Part shown: piece after piece, positions 18,213 through 27,370 of the stretch
How the letters are laid out: each line of letters starts with the position of its first letter
How positions within the stretch are numbered: position 1 is the first letter of the stretch
Origin: CBDFJH01 sp965198095
GTDB taxonomy: Bacteria; Latescibacterota; UBA2968; GCA-2709665
DNA length: 64,000 bases
Assembly: GCA_965198095.1 (NCBI GenBank)
Contig: OZ240239.1
Span: 1-64,000 of the forward strand
Direction: 5' to 3'
Position numbers and translations under genes: made by a program
The notes under the pieces: model-generated
The model's input: only the letters and a program-made list of their open reading frames with translations
What the model was told of the DNA's origin: nothing
Databases searched by the model: none

Positions 18213-19010
18213 CTAACCCGATTCCCGATTGTCGTAGGTCCAGAACAGATTCAGAATATCGCCCGAGGCCAGGACTCCAGGACGTTGATCCCAGTAGAAG
18301 ATTCGGTTTTCAGGATCGTGCGCGGTCACGACGTGCTCGGGCCAGTTAACGCCTCCATCGCGGGAGAACTTCATCACCGACGCGTGTCGCCACTCCGCAC
18401 GGTCCTCATAACGCTTGTTGAGCTCGAACTGGCAGGCCCAGTCCCCGTTCGATAACAGCAGAACCGGCCCGGTGATGGGCGTCGGCACGCTGTAAGGGGA
18501 TGTATCCACCAACTCGGGACTCTCCCACGTCCCGCCGCTGTCCTCGGACCTGGCCAGAAAGATCCGGGTATCGAGCAGCCCCTGCGTCTCTTCATTGAAG
18601 AAAGGAAGGGCCGGATCTGAATGGTCGACCCAGCACAACACGGCCAGGACGCGGCCCTCCCCCAAAGCGGTCAGATAGGCGCCGCGAAACAACCCGGGGC
18701 TTTCCTCAGCGGTCATCGGCCCGAACGGGGCCGTCGGCTCCTGCCAGGTCCGACCCTCGTCGTCGGACCACGTGATCAGCACGTGCTGTCCGGTCGTGGC
18801 CGCTTTCGTCGGAGCAGCGCGGAACCCGCAAATCCAGCGTCCGCCGGGCAGGACGCAGATCGCTGGAAAGGCGCAGCTCTGGCGGCTCGAGTTTTCTGAA
18901 CCTCTGTAGCAAGTACCCCTGTCAACGACCTTCAACGACTGTTTTCCTCTCGAATCGGCGTTCGCGCGCGTTCCGATCCGAGGCTGCAAGTTTGCAGCAG
19001 GATCCTCCAT
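18213..19010 (-). CDS. BNR-repeat sialidase-like protein, probably 3'-truncated
   Basis: 265 residues. Asp-box repeats of the sialidase propeller are visible: WSDDEGRTWQEP, ARSEDSGGTWESP and FSRDGGVNWPE. Family members are usually ~370-400 residues; this one stops with TAG right after NLFWTYDNRESG, mid-domain, and is followed by a Gfo/Idh remnant. So the last propeller blades appear lost. The start codon directly abuts the TGA of the upstream GHL10-like gene (TGAATG), so the two are translationally coupled. Exo-sialidase activity is not assured; many BNR proteins act on other sugars or only bind. Confidence 0.75.
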   Translation of the reverse strand: MEDPAANLQPRIGTRANADSRGKQSLKVVDRGTCYRGSENSSRQSCAFPAICVLPGGRWICGFRAAPTKAATTGQHVLITWSDDEGRTWQEPTAPFGPMTAEESPGLFRGAYLTALGEGRVLAVLCWVDHSDPALPFFNEETQGLLDTRIFLARSEDSGGTWESPELVDTSPYSVPTPITGPVLLLSNGDWACQFELNKRYEDRAEWRHASVMKFSRDGGVNWPEHVVTAHDPENRIFYWDQRPGVLASGDILNLFWTYDNRESG

Positions 19011-20207
19011 TCACGATCCACCGTCCCCGTACTTCAGTTTATGAATCCACTCTCGCGGTTTCCACGGAGCGACAATCAGGCCCGTCAGCTCCGGCATCCC
19101 GGCGAGCTGGAAGAAGGTCTCGTCATCGTAATACTTGTCTCTGATGAAAAGGCCCACGCCGGTGTCCTTCAGGAACGGTCCGTAGACATCCCGGATGTCC
19201 TCCTCGACCGTGTTCGGGCTGGTGACGAATCCGTACGGCTGCTGGCCCCAGCACCAGCCCTGAATCCCGATGCCGAGATCGTCGATCAGGCCCTCCTTGA
19301 TCCAGACCCGCCAGTCGATGACCACGTTGCCGATCGGGTGTCCCAGATGGTCTCCCCTCTGGGTGAGCAGCGTGAATTTCTTACCATACTTGCTCGTCAG
19401 TTCCCGAACTTCCCGCACGAATTGAGTCAGATACTCCCCGCGCAGACTGCGCCAGGCCTCGAGGTCGAAATCGCTTTTCAGGAGGTTGATGCCATACCTC
19501 CGTTGATATTCCTCGACGATCGGCTCGTTGAAGCCGAACCGATCCGCGTGCAGCGGCGAAATACATTCGGTCCGTGTGTCCATGCAGAACCCGTCGATGT
19601 CGTAGTCCCTCACGTAAGGCTCGACGAAGCTGTCCAGCAGGTATTTTCTCGCCTCGGGGTAGGCCAGTTCCAGGATCCCGTAATGCCGGTGTTTGCGGGT
19701 CCGGTCAACCACCTCGTATTCGGGATGCTGTGCGCAGAACCTCGAGTACATGCCCCAGTCTTTGCGAACGCCGGACCTCCGATGATTCGGCAGAGTCAAC
19801 ATCGAGGGAACGACACCCGCTTCCACGTAGGCACCCGGGGGGGCTCCGAGATTGAAGGGATCGCGCCGGGCATAGATTTCCATACCGTACTTGTGGGCAC
19901 ACTCGATGGGCCAGCGCAACTCGCACTCCGTTTCAAAATCCCACCATGCCCCGAAGTTGGCGGCTGTATCCGCTGCCAGCCCGGCATACTCGCCGTAAGC
20001 ATCATCGAATACGGCAAAATGGTGACGCTCACCCCCGTGTTTGAAGACCCGCCACTGGATCCGATCCACCCCATTTTCGGCCCACTGCCGAAACATGCGA
20101 TCCACTTTGTCCGGGGTATTCAGCCCGGTATCCTCGTCCCAGTGCATATGGATGCGATCCCCATAGCTGATGATACCCGTCATGAACTTCCCGTTCTTGG
20201 CATCCAT
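19011..20207 (-). CDS. Putative TIM-barrel glycosyl hydrolase (GHL10/family-10-like)
   Basis: 398 residues. AGGAGG lies 9 bases before the ATG. The fold is suggested by TGIISYGDRIHMHWDEDTG, CAHKYGMEIYARRDPFNLG, LELAYPEARKYLLDSFVEPY, DIDGFCMDTRTECISP and WVIKEG-type segments, matching the glycosyl-hydrolase-like family 10 / DUF187 type barrel seen in uncultured bacteria. The Asp in CMDTRTE is a candidate active-site residue. No signal peptide. It is sandwiched between two BNR sialidase genes with tight spacing, so all three probably act on the same glycan. The function is inferred only. Confidence 0.6.
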   Translation of the reverse strand: MDAKNGKFMTGIISYGDRIHMHWDEDTGLNTPDKVDRMFRQWAENGVDRIQWRVFKHGGERHHFAVFDDAYGEYAGLAADTAANFGAWWDFETECELRWPIECAHKYGMEIYARRDPFNLGAPPGAYVEAGVVPSMLTLPNHRRSGVRKDWGMYSRFCAQHPEYEVVDRTRKHRHYGILELAYPEARKYLLDSFVEPYVRDYDIDGFCMDTRTECISPLHADRFGFNEPIVEEYQRRYGINLLKSDFDLEAWRSLRGEYLTQFVREVRELTSKYGKKFTLLTQRGDHLGHPIGNVVIDWRVWIKEGLIDDLGIGIQGWCWGQQPYGFVTSPNTVEEDIRDVYGPFLKDTGVGLFIRDKYYDDETFFQLAGMPELTGLIVAPWKPREWIHKLKYGDGGS

Positions 20208-20289
20208 CAGTCGTAGCCTCCTGTCTCAAACGGCCTCGCAATTTCTGGATCGATCCAAACCCGAGTTGTTTCACAAGGCGGCTCCCTTG

Positions 20290-21423
20290 TCACCGATCGG
20301 CGATCCAGTCCGGGTCGATGCGCAGCAGCTCCCGGCGGTTGACGCCATCACGCCCTCCCGTTCGGTGATACCTTACGAGAATGTGCCCGTCTGCCGTCTC
20401 GCAGAGAAACGGGTAGCGGAGGTTGATGTTCTCGTGTTCTCCCTCTTCTCGCTGCGCGATCAACTTGGATCGGCTCCACGACCTGCCGTCGTCGCTCGAG
20501 ATGGCGATGTGGAGATACTGACGCGCAGACCGGATCGGCTCCTCGGGATATTCCGAGAGGTCGTTCCAGCTCAGGACCAACCGGCCGTCGGCCAGACGCG
20601 CCACGGCCGCCGGTGCGTTGGGCGCCTGGAATTGCGTGGGCGAGGGGTGCGTCCAAGTCCTGCCCCCATCCGCGGAAAACGATTCGTAAAATCGGGGGGT
20701 CTGGGTGCGGATGATCATCCAGACACGGTCGTCTTTGACTTCGATGGCCACCGGCTCCATGGCCCCTGTATGTCCCATCAAAAGACCGATCGGTGTGCTG
20801 GTGTCATCCGATCCGATCTCCCAGGTCTCCCCGCAGTCGTCCGAATACACCGTGACGATCCGTCGCTCGTACTCCCCGCGTTCGCGGATATAGTTTTCCG
20901 TGTTGTAGCCCAGAGGGACGAGGATCCTTCCGCCCTGCAGCTGGATGACGGACATGATTTCCCCCGTGTACGGGTGCCCGTAATCGACCCGCCTCGGCTC
21001 GGTCCAGGTTTTTCCGCCGTCGCGGGAGGTGTTGTGGAGCAGATCCGTGGCAGCCGGGGCGCTTGGATCCCAGCGTGTTGGGGGATGGTGCGCATTGTAG
21101 CGCAGAGCAAACGCGTGGATGTTTTCACGCCTGTCCACCAGGACGAAGGTGCCCTGCGACTGTGTGATCGAGGGGAGCCGACCCCTTCCGGGTGCATAAG
21201 TATACGCGATTTCTGGATCTGACCAGGTCCGTCCGTGATCGGACGAATACCGGAGGTAGGCCGGCTGTGCCGGTCCCGGGAGGCTCACCTCCTCCTTCGG
21301 GCGACCGATCGTGTAGTGGGAAAGGAGACGTCCGTCCGGAAGCAGCGCAATGTGGCCCATCGCGCCCGAGTAGTGAATCCGTTCCGGCGCGGCGCGATCG
21401 GACCGTTGCGAGTCTTTGCTCAT
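20290..21423 (-). CDS. BNR-repeat sialidase-like protein
   Basis: 377 residues from MSKDSQRSDRAAPERIHYSG. The ATG at 21423 is preceded by AAAGAGGT; the 59 in-frame residues before it are repeat DNA, not protein. Asp boxes: YSSDHGRTWSDP, NTSRDGGKTWTEP, YSDDCGETWEIG, FSADGGRTWTHP and ISSDDGRSWSRS, giving a full six-blade propeller. It probably cleaves a terminal acidic sugar; sialic acid is not proven. No signal peptide. The upstream GGTACC repeat ends directly at its ribosome-binding site. The GHL10-like gene follows after 82 bp. Confidence 0.8.
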   Translation of the reverse strand: MSKDSQRSDRAAPERIHYSGAMGHIALLPDGRLLSHYTIGRPKEEVSLPGPAQPAYLRYSSDHGRTWSDPEIAYTYAPGRGRLPSITQSQGTFVLVDRRENIHAFALRYNAHHPPTRWDPSAPAATDLLHNTSRDGGKTWTEPRRVDYGHPYTGEIMSVIQLQGGRILVPLGYNTENYIRERGEYERRIVTVYSDDCGETWEIGSDDTSTPIGLLMGHTGAMEPVAIEVKDDRVWMIIRTQTPRFYESFSADGGRTWTHPSPTQFQAPNAPAAVARLADGRLVLSWNDLSEYPEEPIRSARQYLHIAISSDDGRSWSRSKLIAQREEGEHENINLRYPFLCETADGHILVRYHRTGGRDGVNRRELLRIDPDWIADR

Positions 21424-21535
21424 ACCTCTTTCCCGGTACCCGATTTTCCCTGCGTCTCTGCAGTCAGGTTTTGATTTGTCCGATCCCCGGTACCCGTGTT
21501 TTGCTGTCCCGGTACCCGGTTCTTCTCCGCGTCCT
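21424..21535 (-). repeat. GGTACC dispersed repeat cluster
   Basis: Three CCGGTACCCG units joined by CGTGTTTTG-like spacers fill the gap between the sialidase start (21423) and the sulfatase stop (21597). A CTCTGCG-rich tail follows. Confidence 0.7.
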
Positions 21536-21596
21536 CTGCGACTCTGCGGTAAGATTTGCTTTTGGTCTGCGAGCGACGAACGACGGCTTCTGACGA

Positions 21597-22979
21597 TCAT
21601 TCAAAGACGGTAATCGCCTCCTCCGGCGCGTCCATTTCCCGCAGCCAGCCGATCAGGGCCTCGTGCAGTTCCCGGACAACCTCGGGATGGTCGGAAGCGA
21701 CGTTCGTCTCGCCATACGGATCCGCTCCGAGGTCGTAGAGTTCGGGCTCGCGTTCCGCGCCGATGGGGGCGTAGGCCCATTTGTGAGTACAGACGACAGG
21801 CGTGGTCTGCTCGGAAATCCCGGTATCGGGGTCGGCGCGCAGATATTGAGCGGTGATCACGAAATCGTGCAGGACGGACTGGGATTCACTCCGCAGAAAG
21901 GGGGCGAATGACCGGCCGTGGAAGGGCTCCGCGGGCGCAACCTCGACATCGGCCAGATCCAGGAGGGTCGGCAGGATATCAGGAGGCTGAAGCAGGGCGT
22001 CCACCGAGGTCCCGGCCTGCAGCCCCGGCGCCCTGACGAAGAAGGGAATGTGGCTCACTTCGGGGTAGACCGGCCAACACCGATCGTCGTTCTGATTTAC
22101 GTTCGATTTACCCGTTCGATTGTGTTCGCCGAGGCTCATGCCGTGATCGGACATAAAGACCACCACTGAATTGTCCCAGAGTCTCAGATCGTCGATCTTC
22201 TGAAGCACGCGCCCCACCCATCGGTCTGCCAACTCGGCCTCTGCACAGTAGTGGGCCCGGAGGTTTTTCAGCTCTTCGGGAGTCAGGTCGCTGGCCCTTC
22301 CGTAGTTGGGATGGAGCATGGGCGTGCCGGTGTAGTCGGGGTCATAGCGCTTCACCATATACTCCGGCGGGTCCCAGGGTTCGTGGGGATCGAAGAAGTC
22401 GACCCAAAGGAAGAAGGGATGATATTCATAGTTTTCTTCCAGCCACTCCACGGCAAGGGCCGCCGTGCGCGGTGCAAAGCGGTCCGCTTCACGGTACCAG
22501 GCCCGGTTTGTCCAGCGAGCCACATCCACGAGCGTGTAGTTTCCAAGACGATAGCTCTGTCGAGTCTTCTCGTGTGGCATCACCTGTTCGATGGGATGGT
22601 TCATCCTCAGAAAGAAGGTGTCCCCCTCCTGACCACGCAGCTCGTAAGCGCCGTCGAATCCACGATCCATGCCGTTGCGAAACAGGTGCGGCGTGTCGCA
22701 GATCAGCTGAGTGACATAGCCCGCCTCTGCAAGTAGTTCGGGGGCATGATTCGGGCTGCTGTTTCGGCGGTCCTGCCACGGGTACCAGGGCCACCCGTAG
22801 CGTCCCGTGGTCCAATCCGTACGGTGGGGGATGGTCGGAAAGCTGGAGGCGTAGAGATGCGACAGGCTCACCGCGCGCTCGGAGAAGCGGTCGAGCTCCG
22901 GCGTGCGCACGGGCATGGATGCCCGATCCAACAGATTGTCGTATCGAAACGTGTCAGCGATGATCACAATGATATTCAT
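21597..22979 (-). CDS. Sulfatase-fold hydrolase with Thr in place of the formylglycine Cys
   Basis: 460 residues. Sulfatase landmarks: MNIIVIIADTFRYDN, RTPELDRFSERAV, FMSDHGMSLGEH and the ELYDLGADPYGETNVAS end. At the catalytic motif it reads SFPTIPHRTDWTTGRY. Counting back from the conserved Arg and T-G, the C-x-P-x-R Cys is Thr49. Without Cys or Ser no formylglycine can form, so it may use Thr as nucleophile (as in the NPP phosphodiesterases of the same superfamily), act on another ester, or be inactive. GAGGAA lies 8 bases before the ATG. It follows another sulfatase in the same direction. Confidence 0.82.
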   Translation of the reverse strand: MNIIVIIADTFRYDNLLDRASMPVRTPELDRFSERAVSLSHLYASSFPTIPHRTDWTTGRYGWPWYPWQDRRNSSPNHAPELLAEAGYVTQLICDTPHLFRNGMDRGFDGAYELRGQEGDTFFLRMNHPIEQVMPHEKTRQSYRLGNYTLVDVARWTNRAWYREADRFAPRTAALAVEWLEENYEYHPFFLWVDFFDPHEPWDPPEYMVKRYDPDYTGTPMLHPNYGRASDLTPEELKNLRAHYCAEAELADRWVGRVLQKIDDLRLWDNSVVVFMSDHGMSLGEHNRTGKSNVNQNDDRCWPVYPEVSHIPFFVRAPGLQAGTSVDALLQPPDILPTLLDLADVEVAPAEPFHGRSFAPFLRSESQSVLHDFVITAQYLRADPDTGISEQTTPVVCTHKWAYAPIGAEREPELYDLGADPYGETNVASDHPEVVRELHEALIGWLREMDAPEEAITVFE

Positions 22980-23137
22980 AGCACGGTTCCTCTGCTCCGG
23001 TTTGTGCCAACACTTTCTGCAGGCTCGGCATCACGATGTTGTTGCTTGTATTTCGTATCTCGTGCTCCGGGGTCAGTTTTTTTGATCCAAGTTCCTGGCG
23101 ATCCGAGATGCGGTGATGGACGGCCAAGCAAAAGGCC

Positions 23138-23180
23138 CCACGGTACCCGTGTTTTGGTTTCCCGGTACCCGGGTTCTGAC
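23138..23180 (-). repeat. GGTACC dispersed repeat
   Basis: Two GGTACCCG units separated by a TGTTTTG spacer, in the 247-bp gap between two sulfatase genes, about 50 bp beyond the stop codon of the upstream gene (23227). Confidence 0.65.
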
Positions 23181-23226
23181 GAGATAGGGCTTCTTACGGT
23201 GCCTCGATATCAACCCCGCGACCTTG

Positions 23227-24795
23227 TCAGTCCGTTTCCTCCCTGATCCCGCAGTGCCTCTCCCACGCGTCATACATCTCGGCCATCTCTCTCACGCGGT
23301 CCGGGTGCCGATCCGCAAGGTCATTCACCTCGGTCCGGTCGGCCTCCATGTCGTAAAGCTCCCAGATCGTTTCTGGATCCGGCTGCGTGCCGGGTTCCGA
23401 TTCTGCCCCTCCGCCAGGGCGCCAGGGGTTGTAATCCTTCCAGGTGTCGGGTGAGACGAGTTTCCATTTTCCCATCCTGACGGCGCGCCAGAGATCGGCC
23501 TGGTTCCAGTAGAGGGCCTCGTGGCCCTCGCGCTGTTCGCCGTTGAACACCGGGAGCAGGCTCCTGCCCTCCAGGGGCAGGACGTCGCGGGTGGCCGGGT
23601 ATTCCGCCCCTGCAATGTCCGCGCAGGTAGCCATAATGTCGATCAGGTGGCCGATCTGGTGGGTGATCTCGCCGCCATTCTCAATCACCCGCGGCCAGTG
23701 GGCGATGAGCGGCGTGGCGATGCCGCCCTCGTGGTTCCACCGCTTGAATTTGCGGAAAGGTGTGTTGCTGAGGTTGGCCCACGGCAGGTCCACCGTACGG
23801 TAGGATTCCGCGGGACCGGGCGGGACGCCGGGCGTGCTCGTCCGGTCTTCGTCACTGGCGCCGTTGTCCGACAGAAACAGCACGAGGGTGTCTTCCTCCA
23901 CCCCCAGTTCTTGAATCTTAGTCAGGATGCGACCGATGTTCTGGTCAACGCGGTCGACCATCGCCGCGTAGACGGCCATCTTCAGGTCCCAGGCCGCTTT
24001 GTCATCCACATCATCCCACGAAAGCGAGTCCGGATCGCGCGACGGGAGGTCCCAGCGCCTGTCCACCAAGCTCATCTCGACCATGCGCTCGAAGCGCTCC
24101 TGCCGAAGTCTGTCCCAGCCGACCACGTATTTGCCCCGGTATCTTTCGATGTCCTCCGGCCAGGCCTGCAGAGGGTAGTGTGGCGCGGTATAGGCCACGT
24201 AGAGGAAGAAGGGCCTGTCCTCTCCGCCGTACTCATCCAGGTATTCGAGGGCGTAATCGGTGAACGCGTCAGTCGTGTAGAAATTCTTGTCCTCGGGCGT
24301 GTAAGGCTGGATAACCCTGTCGTCGATCGCGAAGGGGGGATTGTCGTCCGGGAACTTTTCGCCGGGGGGGGCTTCCCCGGGTCGTTTCAGACCCGGGTTG
24401 AAGAAGTTGCAGCATCCGTCGACGAGGCCGTAATAGCGGTCGAACCCACGTTCAACGGGCAGCGCGGATAGAAACCCGGATAGATGCCACTTCCCCGCCA
24501 TGAGGGTGCTATAGCCAACGCTTCGAAGAACCTCGGCGATGGTGACGCACGCCTTCGGCTGCCCTCCTCCGACCTGCTGGGAGTAAAGACCGGTCAGCAG
24601 GGACGCCCGGGTCGGCGCGCAGATGGCATTGTTGTAGAACTGCGTGAAGCGAAGGCCGTTCGAGGCAAGCCGGTCGAGGTTCGGAGTCTGGATCTCACCG
24701 CCATAGCAGCCGAGGTCGGAAAAACCCATGTCATCGACCATAATCAGGAGGATGTTCGGCCTCGAGCCATCTCCCGCAGGCCTTTTTGAGCTCAC
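23227..24795 (-). CDS. Arylsulfatase-type sulfatase (CAPTR motif)
   Basis: 522 residues beginning at GTG 24795, with GGAGGGAG 6 bases upstream. RPNILLIMVDDMGFSDLGCY near residues 12-31 carries paired metal-binding Asp residues, AICAPTRASLLTG holds Cys59 of the formylglycine motif, MAGKWHLSG is the conserved Lys/His segment, and LFLSDNGAS the C-terminal ligands. This layout is the classic arylsulfatase A/S1 type. No signal peptide. It is the first gene of a five-gene minus-strand run: sulfatase, Thr-variant sulfatase, sialidase, GHL10-like, sialidase. Confidence 0.9.
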   Translation of the reverse strand: MSSKRPAGDGSRPNILLIMVDDMGFSDLGCYGGEIQTPNLDRLASNGLRFTQFYNNAICAPTRASLLTGLYSQQVGGGQPKACVTIAEVLRSVGYSTLMAGKWHLSGFLSALPVERGFDRYYGLVDGCCNFFNPGLKRPGEAPPGEKFPDDNPPFAIDDRVIQPYTPEDKNFYTTDAFTDYALEYLDEYGGEDRPFFLYVAYTAPHYPLQAWPEDIERYRGKYVVGWDRLRQERFERMVEMSLVDRRWDLPSRDPDSLSWDDVDDKAAWDLKMAVYAAMVDRVDQNIGRILTKIQELGVEEDTLVLFLSDNGASDEDRTSTPGVPPGPAESYRTVDLPWANLSNTPFRKFKRWNHEGGIATPLIAHWPRVIENGGEITHQIGHLIDIMATCADIAGAEYPATRDVLPLEGRSLLPVFNGEQREGHEALYWNQADLWRAVRMGKWKLVSPDTWKDYNPWRPGGGAESEPGTQPDPETIWELYDMEADRTEVNDLADRHPDRVREMAEMYDAWERHCGIREETD

Positions 24796-24914
24796 TGAAA
24801 TCTCCCTCCAGCAAACTTCAACAATGCTTTCAGACTCACGAACCTCGCCGTAGTAAGCATCACGCTAACCGTCGGACTCGATTATTCCATATTGGATATT
24901 GATTATTGCTGCCT

Positions 24915-25030
24915 TTCCCCGGTACCCCTGTTTTGCCTTCCCGGTACCCGATTTTCTCTACGTCCTCTGCGCCTCTGCGGTGAGGTTTGCTTTTAACGAT
25001 CCACGATCCACGAACAACGATCCACGGTTT
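24915..25030 (-). repeat. GGTACC repeat with GATCCACG tail
   Basis: Contains GGTACC units, a CTCTGCGCCTCTGCGG segment and several GATCCACGA units. It ends directly at the TAA (25033-25031) that closes the full-length frame of the adjacent glycosidase-like pseudogene. Confidence 0.65.
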
Positions 25031-26584
25031 TATCCGTGATCTCTTCCGAATTCAAACCCGTAGAGGCGGGCTCGGCGAAGGATGAAGCGTGCCCGCAGTC
25101 CATCGGCGGGAGCGGTCGCGTTGCCCTTTCACGTCATTCCAGCTTCCAGGGCGTCGCCGGAGAACCCGTCGCAGGCCTCCCGATCGAAGCCGGGAACCGC
25201 GCTGCCGTCCGCACCGACGAGCTCGGCCAGGATCTCTCCGTCTTTGACGGTGCATGCGTTGACGTGGAGCACCTCGCCCCGGCGCATCTCGCCTGAGGTG
25301 GTGGCCGATCCCTCAATGTTCCCCCCGGAGGCGACGGTCAGGCCCCACAACCTGCCCCTCCACCAGGTCGCGCGGCAGAGGGCGCCGTGCTGAATGAGTT
25401 TGGTCGATTCGCGGTTGATGCGCTCCCCGTGCAGCAGGGGAAGGGCCCTGTAGGACTTTCCCTCCCTGGCTGCGGCATCGATCGCTCCCGTGTCGAAAAT
25501 ATCCCCGTGGATGCCTTCCATGCCGCCATAATAATAATGTATACGATCGCCGTCGGAGACAACGTGGTGCGTGCCCCACGTCATCCCGCCGCCGTAGTCA
25601 CCAAGGGGGGGCTGAGATACGCAGGCGCGCCGGTCGGGCCGCCACCAGTAGCGGCCGTCCCGCGAGGCCGCGAATTGCAGTTCCAGGGTTTCGTTCCCGG
25701 TGCGATACACCGTCAGGACGCCGATATACCCTCCGGCCGCGGGCGTGACCGACATCTCCATGAACTGCGTGTCGGCCGGGTCGCGCCAGTCGGGCATCAT
25801 ACAGTGCTCGTGCCGTTCCCAGTGAATGCCGTCACTGCTGGTCCGCCGGACCAGCACGCGGCACGAACCCGGTCCGAGTTCATACGGAATAAAGTTGCCG
25901 GGAAAGCCCGGTATCCCCGTCTTGTGGTAGGCGACAAACGTCCCGTCGGGCTGACGATAGATGAAGATGCCGTCTGCGATGGCGTCGGGGCGCAGGATGT
26001 CGGCGTCGTTGATCAACAGGGGGCCGACGTCACGGCTGCCAGTGTATCCCGTCCCGTGAGGCGTATCGGTAGAGCCCGCGGTCACGGGCAGGGCCGTCGG
26101 GCGTTTCGAACCCCTTGACGATGTCGCTCCTGTCTTTGTGCTCCGGTTCGTGGGGACGGCGCATCACGTACATCTGATAACGCTGCCCTTCCGGGGCGTC
26201 GGCATCAACCAGGACGCTGGCATAGATCGAGTTCCCGCCGGTGTCGAAGCTTAGAAGGATGTTGGTCCTCTCGTGTCCTTCGAACGCGTAGACGTCGAGC
26301 TCGGGCCGGCGCCAGTCCACCCCATCCTCGCTTTCGTAGTAGACCAGCCGGCGGTGGAAGGTGCCGTTCGGCGTGGCCGTCCCCCAGGCCTTCCAGAGCC
26401 CGTCGATCGAGTCGCGCAGGACCGTGCCGTGCATAAATGTCACCCCGTCATCCCAGGGGCTTTCAGGTTCTATCAGGGGATTGTGCGGGTCGGGCGTTCC
26501 CAGTTCGACGCGCCAGGCCACATTGCGGCGCTCGGCGAAATCAGAGCCGATCAGAAAGGGGATTTCGTGGTCGCTGTCGGGCAT
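25031..26584 (-). pseudogene. Glycosidase-like (LFIDDY-family) gene broken by a +1 shift and a premature TGA
   Basis: The first part (26584-26030) starts MPDSDHEIPFLIGSDFAERR and ends at RYASRDGIHWQP-TGA. Skipping the T of this TGA restores the frame as HWQP-DVGPLLINDADILRP and continues to 25129, where a TGA follows SGDALEAGMT. Past that TGA the same frame reads KGNATAPADGLRARFILRRA and ends with TAA at 25031. The intact relatives at 48.3-49.8 and 54.5-56.0 kb have FTWKGN here, so the TGA sits where they have Trp. Two lesions argue for a pseudogene, or for two assembly errors. AGGAGG precedes the start. The full product would be ~515 residues, the family length. Confidence 0.75.
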
Positions 26585-26737
26585 ATCTCGGCCCTCCTGG
26601 GGTGAAGATCATCGCGAAAAAAGAGGACGGTCTGTTTTGAGACTTGGCTTCCTGGAATGCACGCCTAGTGGTTTGTCACACAACAGACCTTGTATTTTAT
26701 GCTAGAGGGACGAAACGAGCGACGAACGAAGGCTTTT

Positions 26738-26777
26738 ACGGTACCCGTGTTTTGATTTCCCGGTACCCGGTTTTGGG
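26738..26777 (-). repeat. GGTACC dispersed repeat
   Basis: Two GGTACCCG units with a TGTTTTG spacer, in the 378-bp gap before the plus-strand remnant. Nothing else in 26585-26830 looks coding. Confidence 0.6.
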
Positions 26778-26837
26778 TTTCTGCGGTCGCAAGGGCAGAC
26801 AAACACTTGATGAAATGGCAAAAGTCATGTCGTGTGG

Positions 26838-26859
26838 CACCGGCAGCTTGCTGCCGGTG
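26838..26859. repeat. REP-like hairpin
   Basis: Arms CACCGGCAGC and GCTGCCGGTG with a TT loop form a perfect 10-bp stem, preceded by GTGTGG. The same hairpin and flanks recur at 61185-61206. No T-run follows, so it is more like a REP element than a terminator. Confidence 0.65.
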
Positions 26860-26962
26860 GGTAATGATGAATGTGTCTTGTGAGTCACGAAGTCAGCATA
26901 TATTATACTATTATTTAACGACAGTCTAACCTTTTGACCTCACCCATTCGAGGAGCATCTCG

Positions 26963-27357
26963 ATGTCCAAACGCGTGGTCTATTTCAACGGCGAGTTCAT
27001 TCCCGAACTCGAAGCCCGCATTTCGATCTTCGACTGCGCTTTGTTGTACGGGGCCATGGTGTTCGAAGTTTGACACCTTTGGCCGCGATATCTACTACGC
27101 CTCACTCGGCCGCCACCATCCCAGCGATGACTTGCGCATTCAAATCATCACCGAGGTGGTGAACTCGGGATACAGCGGCTCCATCATGCTGGCCCATGAC
27201 TGCTGTTACCGCATGGACCTGACCACTTATGGCGACCACGGCTACGGCCACGTCCTCGCATACATTGTCCCGCGCCTCAAAGACAAAGGCGTCTCCGACG
27301 ACAGCCATCCAGCGGATGCTGGTGGAGAACCCCGCCCAGTTTCTGACCTTCCGCTAA
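26963..27357 (+). pseudogene. Chimera of class IV aminotransferase start and phosphotriesterase-family end
   Basis: ATG 26963 (AGGAG 7 bases upstream) opens MSKRVVYFNGEFIPELEARI and SIFDCALLYGAMVFE, the N-terminus of branched-chain/D-amino-acid aminotransferases, then hits TGA at 27071. At the same point, in another frame, FDTFGRDIYYASLGRHHPSD begins. It runs through GYSGSIMLAHDCCYRMDL and HGYGHVLAYIVPRLKDKGVS to a further shift near 27300, then TAIQRMLVENPAQFLTFR and TAA at 27355. That part is the C-terminal third of a phosphotriesterase-family metallohydrolase. A deletion fusing two neighbouring genes is the simplest explanation. The intact aminotransferase follows 13 bp on. Confidence 0.7.
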
Positions 27358-27370
27358 AGGGAAACCGAAG

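Noticed and set aside
21424..21600. N-terminal 59-residue extension of the sialidase
   Set aside because: The extension is made of translated GGTACC repeat; the ATG at 21423 has its own ribosome site and fits the family start.
25129..26085. UGA read as tryptophan throughout the genome
   Set aside because: TGA ends several intact genes in the window at natural C-termini, so a genetic-code change is not supported; a local lesion is simpler.
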